DNA of 64,000 nt from Cricetomys ansorgei (lineage: Eukaryota > Chordata > Mammalia > Rodentia > Nesomyidae), in contig JAMJFZ010003581.1 of the NCBI GenBank assembly GCA_026225945.1, positions 6,034,501 through 6,098,500 on the forward strand. Direction: 5' to 3'. The notes under the pieces are model-generated. The model saw only the letters and a program-made list of their open reading frames with translations. It was not told where the DNA came from and made no database searches. Of this stretch, positions 36,891-49,400 are shown piece by piece (within the stretch, counting starts at the first letter, position 1; each line of letters opens with the position of its first letter). A program made the translations under genes and the position numbers.

Positions 36891-37529
36891 ATTTTTTCTT
36901 AGTGAATGTGGCGTGTCCAGTATTTTGAAGGCTTTTTTCCTACTTAAAAAGATATGTTTTTTAAAAAATTAAAACCCAGCATATCAAAGATTTTAAAGAG
37001 TTCTTCATACTTGATGAAATGAAGTACCCAGATTCAATCCCTTTTAGTTCTCATTGAGGTTGAAAAGCACATGACCAATGTTTACCCTTTGCTAGTCTGC
37101 ATTTCCTAAAGAAGAAGTTAATGAAAACAAAAGAAGTATCCCTACAACAAAGACTCACTAACAAAGACTGATGCCTATGTTAAAGAATAGAGATTTCTCA
37201 ACAAATTATGCTGGAATAATGGATATAGATGTGCATAAAAACATCTATCTATACTTAGATATCACATCCTTCACATAAGTTAATTCAAATGACAATAAAT
37301 ACAATCTGTAACCGTGTAAAAGATATTTAAATAAGACACGGGAGAACACCAAAATGATCTTGCTTGTTTCTATCAATCCAAAAGTTATCATCTCAGAAAA
37401 AAAGTGTTAGTTTCTGTGTAACTCTGACAACTTGAATGTAGATCCTAAACACCCACATAAACCTAGAGCAGCAGCATAGGCATCAGTAACCACAGTGTAC
37501 CCCAAATGGGTGATAGAAGGAGGGCTCAG

Positions 37530-37691
37530 AGGGACCTCCAGATGTTAGCTGGTCATCTAGCTTGGTTAAAGCAACTGGAGGAGACTCTGTCACAAACACT
37601 GTGGAAGTGGTAGGACTGACACAAAGGTTGTCCTCTTATTTCCATACATATGCAAAGGCACATAGGCATATGGCCCCAGACACAGGAACCT
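37530..37691 (+). repeat. B4/RSINE-like SINE
   Basis: GGAGGAGACTCTGTCACAAA, GACACAAAGGTTGTCCTCTT and a TTCCATACATATGC end before the CA run match the 3' half of B4/RSINE. The same is seen in D (55700-55888). Confidence 0.6.
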
Positions 37692-37708
37692 ACACACAAA
37701 CACACACA

Positions 37709-37757
<49 letters not shown>

Positions 37758-37799
37758 ACACACACACAGACATACACACACTCACACACACACACACAG
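37692..37799. repeat. CA microsatellite
   Basis: Long interrupted CA run. The Cys/Val-rich frames on the minus strand are repeat translations. Confidence 0.97.
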
Positions 37800-38317
37800 A
37801 AAGAGAGACGGGGGGGAGGGAGGTATGCAGAGAGGGAGGGAAGTCTTATATAATAAATACAAAGAATGAACAAATATTGAAATGATATAGAAGTTGAAAA
37901 TATAGTGCAAATGACAAACTATGAAAAGACAGCTTCCAAGGACAGGACAGCATAATCACTATCAACAGTCTATAAACATCGTTCCCTACAGGTAAGAGTA
38001 GTCTTTACCCTTCATCAAGGGAACTTCTCTTTGCACAGAGTCCATTAAAGAAAGCAACCACCAACCAAATACAGAATTGTGGAGTCCAGTTCCATATCAA
38101 AGTCTCAGAGGAAATTGCTCAGAGAAATCCCACAAGGAATTGAAAATAAAAGAATGAAATGAAGTAACAAATATGTTTGGAGGTACAAACTTCAAATACT
38201 GCCCCCCAAAATTCTGTGAAGTATGAATGCTATGGGAAAGCTAAATACTTTATGATAATTATGTAAAACAAAGCCATTTGGGGATACATATTGACAATAT
38301 CTAGTAAAATCCTTAGA

Positions 38318-38520
38318 AGTACACTGATATAATGCCTCACCAATGAAGACACAGGGGCATATTCATAAGTGCAGACTCTTTCAGAGCACAGCAGAGGGAA
38401 CCACAGCCAAGACAGGTGACATATGGACTTGGAACCTTGTGTGTCTGAGATCAGATTTTTATTCATACAGAACTCTTCACATGTTCTCTTCAAAAAAGAC
38501 CTACACATGAGCACCACAGT
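38318..38520 (-). mobile_element. Family-R LTR, truncated (copy R4)
   Basis: CTCACCAATGAAGACACAGG, GGAACCTTGTGTGTCTGAGA and TTTTTATTCATACAGAACTC align with the other three family-R copies. The last third is missing. Confidence 0.55.
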
Positions 38521-38932
38521 CTAAATGGGCCATTTCAAACTCGCATATTTCAGCTTCTTGAGTGTCACAATTACAAAAGTGTATGCTGTCATATCTGCCT
38601 GTAAGAGTACATTCTTTACAAGGTATAATTGTGTTATATCATTTTATCAACATTTCTTATATTGTAATAGAAATAAGATTTTTCTTTTCATGTTTTGTGT
38701 CATTGAATTTTATGTATTATATTACTGTGATTTGAATACAGTTTAGCATCTCTCATACACTCCCTCACTGTGATATTTGTTTGTTATCTAAAACTTTTCT
38801 TCCTTTACTGTTATCTTAAATCATATGCAAAAGTGTGTTATCCATCCATCTTCCAGTCTATTTTAAAAATTTTTAGGTTCTTATTTTGTATAGTGTTGTT
38901 TTATCTCTCTTGCCTCCCTCACCAGAGCATGG

Positions 38933-39590
38933 CTGAATATTGGCCACCAGCTCAACCCCCAGGAAGGAAAGTAGAGGGTATGGGTCACCACATTCTGGTA
39001 GGTCCCAGATCAGACCAAGGAATGCGAATCAGACGCTCAGGACAGGCTGTCAGAGGAACACATTTCTCATTTATTAAAGTTAGGGTGCTTACATTGATAG
39101 GGTATAGGCAGGGGAATGTCTTTGGTACCCCTGGTTGGGATCCATTGCATATGACAAGGATACTGGGGTAGCCTCATTTGCATGTGGAGCTCAAGTCTAA
39201 GCATCAAGGTCTTGCAAGAGTACCTTTTGCATAAGGTGTGGTCCCACATGGAAAAAGAGGAAGACAACTTATCAGTGAATGGACTCATCCCTAGGCTTCC
39301 AGCTACAGCACAGATAAGCACCAACCAAGCCACATTCTTTTGTTAATGACCTTCTGTGAAGCAGGCAATATTTAATATTTATCTGGATTCTGGCCAAGGC
39401 TAAAAAGTGAGGAGGAGCACCTGAACTCCTACCATTCTCATGATGAGAAAATCCCGGGTTCAAGACCAACTTTGACTCATTCTCACCTCTAGGAAAGCAC
39501 CATAGTACAGTATTTTTGAATTTTGTAATTATGGCCCTGCTCGCAGCACTACCTGGGCCCATGACTTCTGTCAAAAGACTACAGAACAAA
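38933..39590 (-). mobile_element. Retroviral LTR-like element, antisense
   Basis: On the minus strand an AATAAA (opposite TTTATTAAAG at about 39071) is followed by a GC-richer U5-like segment reading CTGAGCGTCTGATTCGCATT, ending near ATTCAGCCA. Both outer limits are approximate because no clean target duplication was found. Confidence 0.5.
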
Positions 39591-40009
39591 CATATATACC
39601 CTCATAGCTACATGTAGTCTTACATCTATGCTAAGTTTGAGGGCGTATCACCAATGTTAATATGTATGACCATCTTTCCATTTTCTTAAAGACAGAGGCT
39701 GTATCTGGCCTTTCCCTTGCGTGCTCACTTGGCTAGAATATGGCAACAATTGAATTTATCTTCCTGTTTCTAGTAATGTAAAGGAAATGCAGATGATGGC
39801 TATGATGAGTCCTCAACCTCAGGATGTATGTACCCTGGAATGCAACAGAAGAAAAAAATAACTCATTGTATTTATTACATTAATTGAGTCAAGATCACAG
39901 CTATTAAACACATTTTAGGCTGGATAATTATTTATCCCTAGAGACTGTATTGTATCATAGGGTGCTAAGTAACATGCTTAGCTACTGCTACTATGTGTCA
40001 CTGCAAGAA

Positions 40010-40260
40010 CACAGATCAGGACAAGAAAGCCCTACTTGATGAACATTCCTAATATATGAATCTTTCCGTGATTGAGAAATACTACCTCACAATGTTGTGA
40101 TGTGGCAATCATTATGTGCACTTCATAAAGCTTAATAACACACTTCCACTAGACAGCCTTCACTTGAGTTTCGTTGACAGAGCATGAACTTATGAGTATA
40201 AGCTGAAATGTGGTCATCACTCATCTTCCCACTGTGCCTTTTGCTAAAGCCTGTGGAGCT
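40010..40260. other. Unit C counterpart of the homogenised tract
   Basis: Diverged homologue of 12123-12384 and 29899-30160 (GACAAGAAAGCCCTACTTGA, ATGTGGCAATCATTATGTGC). It shows how far a tract not affected by conversion has drifted. Confidence 0.6.
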
Positions 40261-40527
40261 GTAATAAGCAGAATCTACTACTAAAGGGACTGATACAGTA
40301 AGTCAAGTGCTTAAGGGGCAGACAGAATTTCATCACATTTTGAATGATGAGGATAAATGCCCAAAGCCTAAAATGAGCTCAGATTGGAAAGCCCAAAATG
40401 TTGAGACAGGGTTACATGCAACAGTCAAGCATTTTTCTTTAAACATTGATCTATTCAGGAATCATCCTATCATTGTCAATGGCCAAATATATATTCTCAG
40501 AGTTGAAGAAACAAGTTATCATAAAAT

Positions 40528-40642
40528 TCTCTCTGATACTTTCTCTCTCTCTCCCTCTGTGTTTCTGTCTGGCTCTCTCTCTCTCTCTGTCTCTCACTTT
40601 CTCTCTCTCTCTCAATAACACACACACACACACATACACACA
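40528..40642. repeat. CT then CA microsatellite
   Basis: Interrupted CT tract and short CA tract, orthologous in position to 13468-13567 of unit A. Confidence 0.9.
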
Positions 40643-41419
40643 TCATAAGAATGATTGTTTTCCTGGTTTTTCTAAAATATCTAAGGTTGAACTATTCAGT
40701 TCGAATACAGAGCGGTCAGAAGATACTAATGGATATTTTGCCTTTATGCTACATTCTTAGAATAAGAATGATATATTGCTACTTGTATAGCTGGAGTGAT
40801 AGGTGGCAGAAATTACTTTTACCTGGGGCATTAATTTCTCAGCAAACACATTTTGTTAAAAGATTCTCTTTACTTTTTGTGTATAAGTTATCTAGCTAGA
40901 GAAAATTCCATTGTCAAGCTTCCTTTGTAAGACAATGACAATCTCACAACTGTGAACCATTAGAATAACAGAAAGGAATTCTACAAGTCTTGGTGTCAAA
41001 ACCAAATAGTATTTTGCCTGATTCATGCTACAGGCTAATATTCATGTACCAAATCTGACAGAAGTCTCCTCAGTTTTATCGAGCTGTGTATCAGACAGTA
41101 CCTAACTCCAGACAATATGTGCCTACCTGTGCAATAATGGCATGAGTGTTGTGGGTGTACAAGCTGCTCTCTGATGGTCTTTCAGGGCCACTCCATCAGA
41201 AGCAATTTATTTCTGGTTCTGTAATTCAGTCAAAATCCCATGCTTGAGGACCTCTTAAGCCCTAATAGGGGATTGTATTATTGCTATGTAAGTAAGTGGA
41301 CATGATGCCAGCATCAACTAAATACTCACATTCATACCATAGACAAATCTGTTCGCACTTGCTCTTCTAATGTTATCATTGAAATAAACACCAGTGAATG
41401 AAGAGACTTAGAGTTGTTT

Positions 41420-41990
41420 AGTGCTGAGAATAAGTGACAGATGAGTGCAGAGCCCTAAGGAAGACACTTAGACCATGTCTTCAAGGATCAGGGAACATTA
41501 CAGAAGAGGACACAAAAGATTGTTAGAATGAAAAATCATTAGAAAGACTTCAAAACGCTGTCTTCTGAGCATGACACAGTCATTGCAATCATGAACCACA
41601 GCAGTAGAGGTTTCCTTGAATGGGCCTGTACCAGAATGTGCTGGTCACTGGTCAGACAAATATAAAAAATGGGTTCTAGTACTCCTTCTCCTTCCTGCTG
41701 AACTATTGCCTATTGGTGAATGCTGAGGAAAGAGTGGTCATTGTCTTCAGTAGAGGACTCATGCATGAGCCAAACAGACGACAGTGAACAGTTTCAAAAC
41801 CATAGTCACACAAATTGCTGTCTTTTACTCAGTTTGACACAAAACTTAAAGACATGAATGTATGAAAAGTAATTGTAGAGACTGCGGTAGGATAGTAACA
41901 GGAATAAGAGGGAAAACGTAGGGGGCAAGGGATGTAAGAGGACCTGCAATGTGTCCTATGCATACATAAAATGATGAAAAACACTTGAAA
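41420..41990 (+). mobile_element. L1 3' UTR fragment, pre-duplication
   Basis: Counterpart of 14360-14930, sharing runs such as TAAGTGACAGATGAGTGCAG and CCCTAAGGAAGACACTTAGA. Confidence 0.7.
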
Positions 41991-42179
41991 TATATATAGA
42001 ATTGAAATCACTGAAATTGGAACAGCAGAACAATTGTGATCTCAGAAAAATAAAGCAAAACAGAACAGGTAAAAATAAAGGTAAAAAAGCAGATCCCATT
42101 TGTAAGTTTCTTAATATTTTAGCAAAGTAAATGAAAATAAAGTAAATTGGAAACCATCATATCATACTTGGACAATCCA

Positions 42180-42800
42180 AGTTTTGTGGTTGGAGTATTC
42201 TTTACATTTCTTTTTTGGTAGTCTACAGAGTACGTTTCTGTATCATAGACACTAAACATAGGGGAGAAGCTTATCAGTAGGCATCACCTTGACCTCTCCA
42301 TATTCAATGAGTTGTATCAGTGTTGTCTTCAGCAATGGGGTCTTGCTGTCAGTCTCTGAAGAGCTACTTATTGTCTTGGCGACATCCTGATTTTGGCGGG
42401 ATACGCAAGGGACTCTTTTGACCAAAGACCAAATTGGATGAACCCCAGTGCTGGCACTTGTATCTTCATTTGGTGACAAGAGATGGCCAGTAGTGGTTCT
42501 GACTCTCTTCTCATTAGAATTGGCTTCATATATTATACCAATTTTCCACAGCACTAGGTTTCCATACTGCCTCTCAAATGTCCATTAATTCTAGTTGTCA
42601 TTCCCTCATTACCTCCTTTAATCCATCATCCCTCTATACTAACACCTGGCCCTCCCATTCTTGTCCAACTTGTCCAACTTCATGGCTACTTACTCTCAGA
42701 TCTTAGCAACAAGTGCCTTGGGTGCTGGTCATAGAACTACCAAACTGGAGTCTTCCCTTCCAAGTTTGTGTCTTTCAGTGGTTTGATTCCTCTTGGGTAT
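42180..42800 (-). mobile_element. L1 3' region fragment, antisense
   Basis: CTTGACCTCTCCATATTCAA, CCAAAGACCAAATTGGATGA, TCTTCATTTGGTGACAAGAG and AGATGGCCAGTAGTGGTTCT are close to the antisense Lx 3' region. Counterpart of 15860-16460. Confidence 0.7.
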
Positions 42801-42830
42801 TTTATTATTTCTTCCTTTTGGAATAAAAAT

Positions 42831-45800
42831 ATTTTGTAAATGGTATTTGATCAAAGCAATATGTGACTATTATCATTAGTTTCCTCAATAATTTACAACT
42901 GTGAGTTTTTCTTGTCACCAGAAAGAGTCTTGGACCTTTGAACAACGTTGGAGCTGTTCACATCTTTGTGATTCTTGCATACGGATAATGTCATGTTTTC
43001 CTTTATTAGGAAATGGACATGAGCTTTTGTTGTCTAAGAACAGAATGGGATAAGAGGTGTTATATGTTAAAGGTGTTAAAGGTGTTAAAGAGAGGTGTTA
43101 AAGACTCACAGTGAGTCGAAATGTTATTATCTGATCATGTACAGTCCACAACTCTGTGGAGAGTAAAAAGTCACAAAGATCTTGCTAAGTAAGATGAGTT
43201 ATGAAGGATGCTAACTGTGCTGGAATAGCAACAAATTCTATACCCTTAAATGTTGTGTGCACTCTTGTAGCATTACTGGAAAGTGATGTAGCATTTAAGA
43301 AGTTGAGACTAGTAAATGAAGAGAAATCCTTTGATGTATTGATTAAGTGAATATTGGAACCCTGTCCCTCCGCTCTCTTTGCTCCCTATTGACTGTGAAG
43401 ACCAGTGATTTGCTCGATCATTTGGCCCATAAGTTACTTTTTGCTCAAATATTTTATGTAGTTACACATTTAAAATATGGCAATTTAGCTTTACATTTAA
43501 TGGTTTGAAACATCTTGATTTATATCTGCCTTATACATTGCGAGACACTCTAATGCCGTATTCTAATCTGTTCTTTCACTGCGTTTTTTGTTTGTTTGTT
43601 TGTTTTTTTACTGCCTGGTTTATAATGTTGCATTTCCATTGAGTTGCATCAGTTCTTTATTTATCTGACCCTATGGTGCATCAAGTGTTTTTAACAAAGA
43701 CTTGAAACCCATATAGGAAATAGGACAGAAAACTACATAGTTAATGTTTTGTAAACATTACTTAGGCTGTAATTCCAGGTGCTTAAGAGACTAAGGTAGT
43801 GTGGATTTAATTATATACTAAGAAAAGTCAGTCTCAAATTGTGAGATTTTCTTTAATATACTACGGAAGTATGAGGGTACTTCACAAAACTCTAAAAATC
43901 AAGAAAAATGAAGAAATCTGAGAAGCAATTACAGGCTACAGGAGACTAAGATGTGACAACAGAATGTACCATGGTGTCTTGAATCAAATCCTGGAAGATA
44001 AAAGGTGACATGTTGATAAAATGGATGAAATGCAAATGAAATGCAATGCCTTGAATCTGATATTGCATCGTTACACTTAATAAACATACTAAGCTAAAGT
44101 GAGATCATCTAATTGAATAGGGTGACAGTGAATAAGGACTACTTAGAATTTTGATGTAATGTCTTAGAAAATTAGAATAAACCAAAGCAATATTTAAGAT
44201 GATGATGAAATTTTGAAATGAATCAATACACTTTTTTTCTTTGTTTGATGAGAACATGTCGATTGATTCTACAAAATATTTCGAATTTTACTTAGAATTT
44301 TTCCATAATCTCCAACACCCTTAATTTAATTGATCTTTTATTCTGTTAAAACCCTTTCATATTATGAGAATAAACTGTCATATCTGAGTCATAAGTTTAT
44401 GAAGTACAAAATTCCTTAATAATGTCTAGGCTAAATAATTCTTCCTTTCAACAAATATTTGTTGATAAAGATGGAAGAATAGAGGTGAGAAGTATTCTAC
44501 AAAATACCCTCAAATCTAACAAATAAAAACGAGTAAATCTATGTATTTGAAATGTGAGAAGCATGTAAAACCCAGGGAGCATTGCAGTTAATAGCAGAAT
44601 AAGAAAGACTGGATAAAATACAGAAATATTTAGTAATAATGACTCTATTGGAAATAGTAAAATGTGACTTACAATGCTAGACAAAAAGGGCAAGGTGAAT
44701 CTCCTCTCCCCATATCTTACTTTGATAAAGAGCAAAGAAAATCCTTTGGAGCAAAACCGGCTCACACACACAAACAGTAGATTATTGAACAAGGAAGCAG
44801 AGGCTGGGAAATTACTGAGAGCTGCTGTCCCATGTCATTCTGTTAGATATTCTGATGAGTAAGAAGCAGAACCCAAGAGAAACACTGCAACCAAAACATT
44901 CTGCTAGCCCATACAGAAAAACCACACCTCCCCTTAAAACTCTTTAATAACTTGCCTGTCCCCAATAAAAGAAGGGGAACCAGAGAACAACAGGAGCACA
45001 GCAGCCTGCAACAGGGCCTGAGCAGAACTGAAAGTCTCTGTAACAAGTAATTAAGTGAAGATTGTGGATAGGAAAACAAGATCCGCAGTAAGATTGCCTT
45101 ATTTACAATGTTTAGATTAAAATCTTTAGTCATTGAAATCTATGGGGAAATTGTGGGATTGCTGAGAAATACTAAAAATGAAACTGATCAGGGGAGAAGC
45201 AATATAGAGCCACATACTATTTTGGTGGCTAGAAAACTCAATTAAATGCATATCTTCATCTGCCCACATTTAAAAAGGGGAGGCTTCCCTCTGCCTAAAG
45301 TCAGTGTCATAGGGAGCAGAGAACTTACTTGCACTTCACTTTTACTGTTGCATCAGGAACAAAATGAAAGACTATCATTCCGGAAGGTACGGTCACTGCC
45401 TATATGAAGGTACAGGGAAGCCTAGAATGATTCTTAGTGCTAAGAAGTTATTGGTGTCTATGAGTTAAGAAAAAGTGAAAGGACAATGCAGTTCTCTGTG
45501 GAAATAGTTTTTTTTGAAAAAAAAAAAAAAGAAATGAATTTAAAAGAAAGCATTATGGATTTCATGAGAGGGCTTGAAAGGGAGACAGATGAAAGGAAAT
45601 GGAATAAAATTGTAAAATTTACTAATATTTTGTTGATATTGGCTCTCCAGTCTCATTGAACCAGATAAAATGTGAAGTAAATTGCATGCTTACAAGACAT
45701 TTTTGAGAATTTAAAGGTATACACAATTTGCAAAGGAAGGCACCACCCATTTATTTAGAAGGTAAGCCAAAGATATGAATTCCAGCAGGAAATCTAATAC

Positions 45801-46360
45801 ATCCCCACACTGAGTGAACATTGGAAGCTTGTAAAGAAATTAGAACATGTGGACTCAATGAGAAGGGACATTATATACAAAGAGCAAGGTGTGTTAAAAC
45901 TTAACAAAAATATGAATCAACCCATCTATCAAACCACACATTGAATGAGCTTAACGTGGAATTCAAGAATGGTGTTTGGATTTTTTATTAAAGAAAAAAG
46001 TGAAAATTGATTCAAGCATAAAAAAATAGTCATAAATTACAATTGATCTTCACAAATGTGCCACTACTGAGTTTTTTGTTGTTTACTGTATTTGCATAAG
46101 CACAACCCTGGAACCCTGACTCATCCAATGTAGATGAATGCTAGAAACAGGGATTTGCAAAAGAGATAGTACACAGTGAAAAGGAACTTTCAAAAAATTG
46201 AAGTTATACATTTTTTTCACATTTTGCTATTCAATACAAGGTAATAGAACTGTGCAGAAAGAAAACAGGAGCTAAAGAGCAGACACAACAGTCAAGTTTT
46301 AAATTGTCCCTATTAAAGGCAAGGGGGCCTGAAACTTCAGAGACTTCACATGGCAACTCA
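42831..46360. other. Unit C-specific upstream region of the gene
   Basis: About 3.5 kb immediately upstream of the ESP-like promoter, with no aligned counterpart in A or B. It contains a short tandem GTTAAAGGT stretch (43065-43105) and a TTTG run (about 43586-43605). Any distal regulatory elements of the gene would be here. No supported coding frame. Confidence 0.5.
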
Positions 46361-46366
46361 TCCCTT

Positions 46367-46372
46367 TATATA
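46367..46372 (+). promoter_or_regulatory. Candidate TATA box of ESP-like gene
   Basis: TATATA within CCCTTTATATACAG, 121 bp before the start codon. A start site about 30 bp downstream would give a leader of roughly 95 nt contiguous with the signal exon. This competes with the possibility that GTTTCAG at 46484-46490 is a splice acceptor joining a separate 5' UTR exon. Confidence 0.45.
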
Positions 46373-46492
46373 CAGTTAAGGTATTTGCCAGAAAGAGTTA
46401 CTTTGGCATAACTTCTATCAATGCGTTGTTTTCCCTTTGTGTCCCACACACTGCTTACTACAACCAGGACTTTTCTTTGAATCGTTTCAGCC

Positions 46493-49400
46493 ATGGCTTC
46501 TTTCCCAGTTTTGTTGCTTCTCCTTACTCTGCTGCTGCCACCTATGCTCACTGAAGGAACGGTAAGTGGAAAGTGGACAATCATCTCAGATATGTCTCAC
46601 AAATTTGTAAAATGGTACACTATTTTGAGAGTAGAGAAATCCATACAGGAAAATGGGCAGTAATAGCCTCCAGTGACATGTGGGACTGGACATTTGAAAG
46701 GTGACATGTATTAGGAATATGTGGCACTTACTAAGATCAATGATGGACATTAGGAAGCTTGAGATATGTGTGAGTTAGTGAAGTATGACGAATTGAGTTC
46801 ATGTGTAAAGTTTGTCCTCAGTTCTAGTGACCCCAGTATGAAATGTGAGGCAGAGAAGGAAGATTCCAGCAGTGAACAAGGCTCTTTCTCGAAAACAATA
46901 ATGGATTTAAGGAAAAACAGTCAAAATTACTCTTTAGTCTGCTAAAGACATGAGAAGTCTGCTTCAAGACATAAATTGTCCCTTCTTCAACTCTACCATA
47001 CAGATGTTTCCTCATCAAGACAAACTGTTTATTTAATCCAAACACTTAGGTTGCAATACTTATGTATTAATCTGAACAATTTTAAATATTTCTGCCCTCC
47101 AATAAGAGTTCCACAGTACTCATTAGAAAACACCTACATCACTAAAGAATAATTTTTAAATGCAAGGCACGTGGCCAACGAATCAGATTAGTACTACTTT
47201 TACCCCTGTCAAAAATTTGAATTTGGAAATGAAGTTGTTTTATTCTTGGTTTTGAGATTAATAGAATTGCATACTAATATTAACCTTACCACAGGCAAAA
47301 TACAGTTAGCCAGTGTTACAGATCTGCACATGTGCATTCTTTCAACCGGCAATTGTAAATGTGTTGGGTCTACTTGCCAAGCAATCACTAATGTCCCTGT
47401 TTCTGGGAACATGAAAGGAGATAGACATAGAGAGCACAGACAATTGCCATACTATATGGCAATGTCCATGAAGACAGAATATTGAGATGCTAGAGAAATC
47501 AATCTTTGATTATGGTGACATGAAGAACTCAACTGAAAATATCACATAAAATATTAATGATAATAAAATATTGTTCATTCCCATAGGCTACCACACTACT
47601 GTGGGAAATCAACCTTAGAACATATTCCAGCAATTCACAAGTGTTGATCTATCCCTGCATTTGATATTCACATTTGCATACCTACAAAATAATGTATACT
47701 TTGAACTGGAACTTATAGTTTATCAGGTACATTTCTATCACTAATCCAGTGAGTAAACGTCACTTCACTAGATCAAATTACTTTCCCTTAAGTAATTCCC
47801 TTAAGACTGGAAGAATTTCTCTGTTAATATGTGAAAGCTGGATGTTGAGCAGCCATGGAGAATGATCTCCAAATGTACGAATTAGGCCAAATAGAGTACT
47901 GAAAGGGAAACCTGCTCATGCACTGAGTCAAACCCTCTTTAAATGCAGAGGACATGTTGATCAGTATCCCTGAACTCTAGAGAAAGTCAAACACTCCCAG
48001 ACTCTTTCCATCTTACTGAATCTTGGGCAAATACAAATCCATATGTTTTATGTTTGTTACTCTGATCTGTAAAGTAACACTTTTCCAGGAGGCCTTTTGT
48101 GTTATGCAGCTTTCCTTATGTTTCCATGCTACTTGTCCTTCTAAGAACAGCTTGTGTGGAGGCATTTAAGAGAGCCCTGTCCCTTGGAAAGATGTCTATG
48201 GTGAGGACAGGAGAAGAGAGAGCACTAGGTTGGGTGGTGTCAGGGTAGAGTGAGCTCCAGAGTTAGCTGGATGGTGACAGAGAAAAAATGAGCCCAAGAG
48301 CTGATCCAAAGTATAGCTAACTGAAGTTTACAAAAGTTACAGATTGGAACTTTCTCAAGAATTGACTGAAGAAACTGAATCTGAGGTGTGGAGTTCTGTT
48401 AGGAGTCCAATTAAGAGTGATAAAGTAATAGTTCCAATAGGTTCCTAAGCTTAGATATAGAGCTTTGCAGAGTCCACAGACCCAAATGGCAGAAAACAGC
48501 TATATACACCACTTAAAAGAAAATTCTTTTACATTTTGGAGCACATATGAGTAGCTAAAAAATAAAAGAATATGAAATTTTATTTCAATTATGGGGAGAA
48601 AAGCAAAGGAAGCAGGGGTAGATTTTTATTTAATTCAAGAAGCCAACCAAGTATTTATAAAGGCTCCTTCTACTGGAATATATTCTACCTTGATTTACAA
48701 TGTGATAAGTTGCTTTTTTCTTTTTCCTCTTTTGCTAATGTTTTGTTTTATATTAACTAAAAAACAATAACAAAGTGGCTAGGCAAGTAGAAGAGTTGAA
48801 GGGAGAACTGAGAAAAGTCAAGACTGGGAAAACAGAGCAAAAGGGATAACAAGCAGTCTCAATGTTGACATTCTCTTCAAAAAAGGAACTGGGAATACAA
48901 GGTTGGGAGGAACTGCTGAGGTTGAAAAAAACAAACCTGTGGAAATCAGAGTACAGACTGAGGAGCTGGGAACACAGCTGGGCTCCTTCCCAGTGAGAGA
49001 GAGAATGATTTTCTCCAGAGTAGATTCAAGGTGGAGATTGTTCAGGATGATGGTGTGGTTTAGAAAATGAGGGAAGAGACTGTATTGTAAAATGATCAGA
49101 AAAAGAAGCATGGGCTTAAAAAAAAAAAATCACCTGCAGCATTTCCATTAGTGGTCCAGGACATTCTTATAAGGATAGCTGATAAGGATAAGGATCATTC
49201 CCAAGGTCATAAGGAAACAAATTGGCATCTGCTTGAAATGAGTGATTTATAGAACTTGAAGAAAGCTCTGCTGTTGGAGGGCATGCACTTGCCCTATGTA
49301 CAGCATGTCCTGAATAACTGGGCACTGCAGTACTACATGGCTGTCGTTATTCTGCCGCGCTGTACTTGTCCCGCCGCGGTGGTCTGGCATCCGTCCCACT

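Larger units (their letters stand above)
28786..36900. repeat. Duplication unit B
   Basis: Begins at GTCCAGTATTTTGTAGG, the same junction phrase that opens unit C (36908) and unit D (54888). It is much shorter than A and C (8 kb against about 18 kb). The unit C segments corresponding to 40.3-48.2 kb are missing or replaced by an ERV fragment. Contains ESP-like copy 2. Confidence 0.75.

Noticed and set aside
37553..37885. Cys/Val- and His/Thr-rich frames near a CA run
   Set aside because: CA repeat translations; similar frames occur at each long CA run in the window.
39440..39470. GGGTTCAAGACC resembling a tRNA B box
   Set aside because: No matching A box, anticodon arm or cloverleaf around it; it lies inside an LTR-like element.
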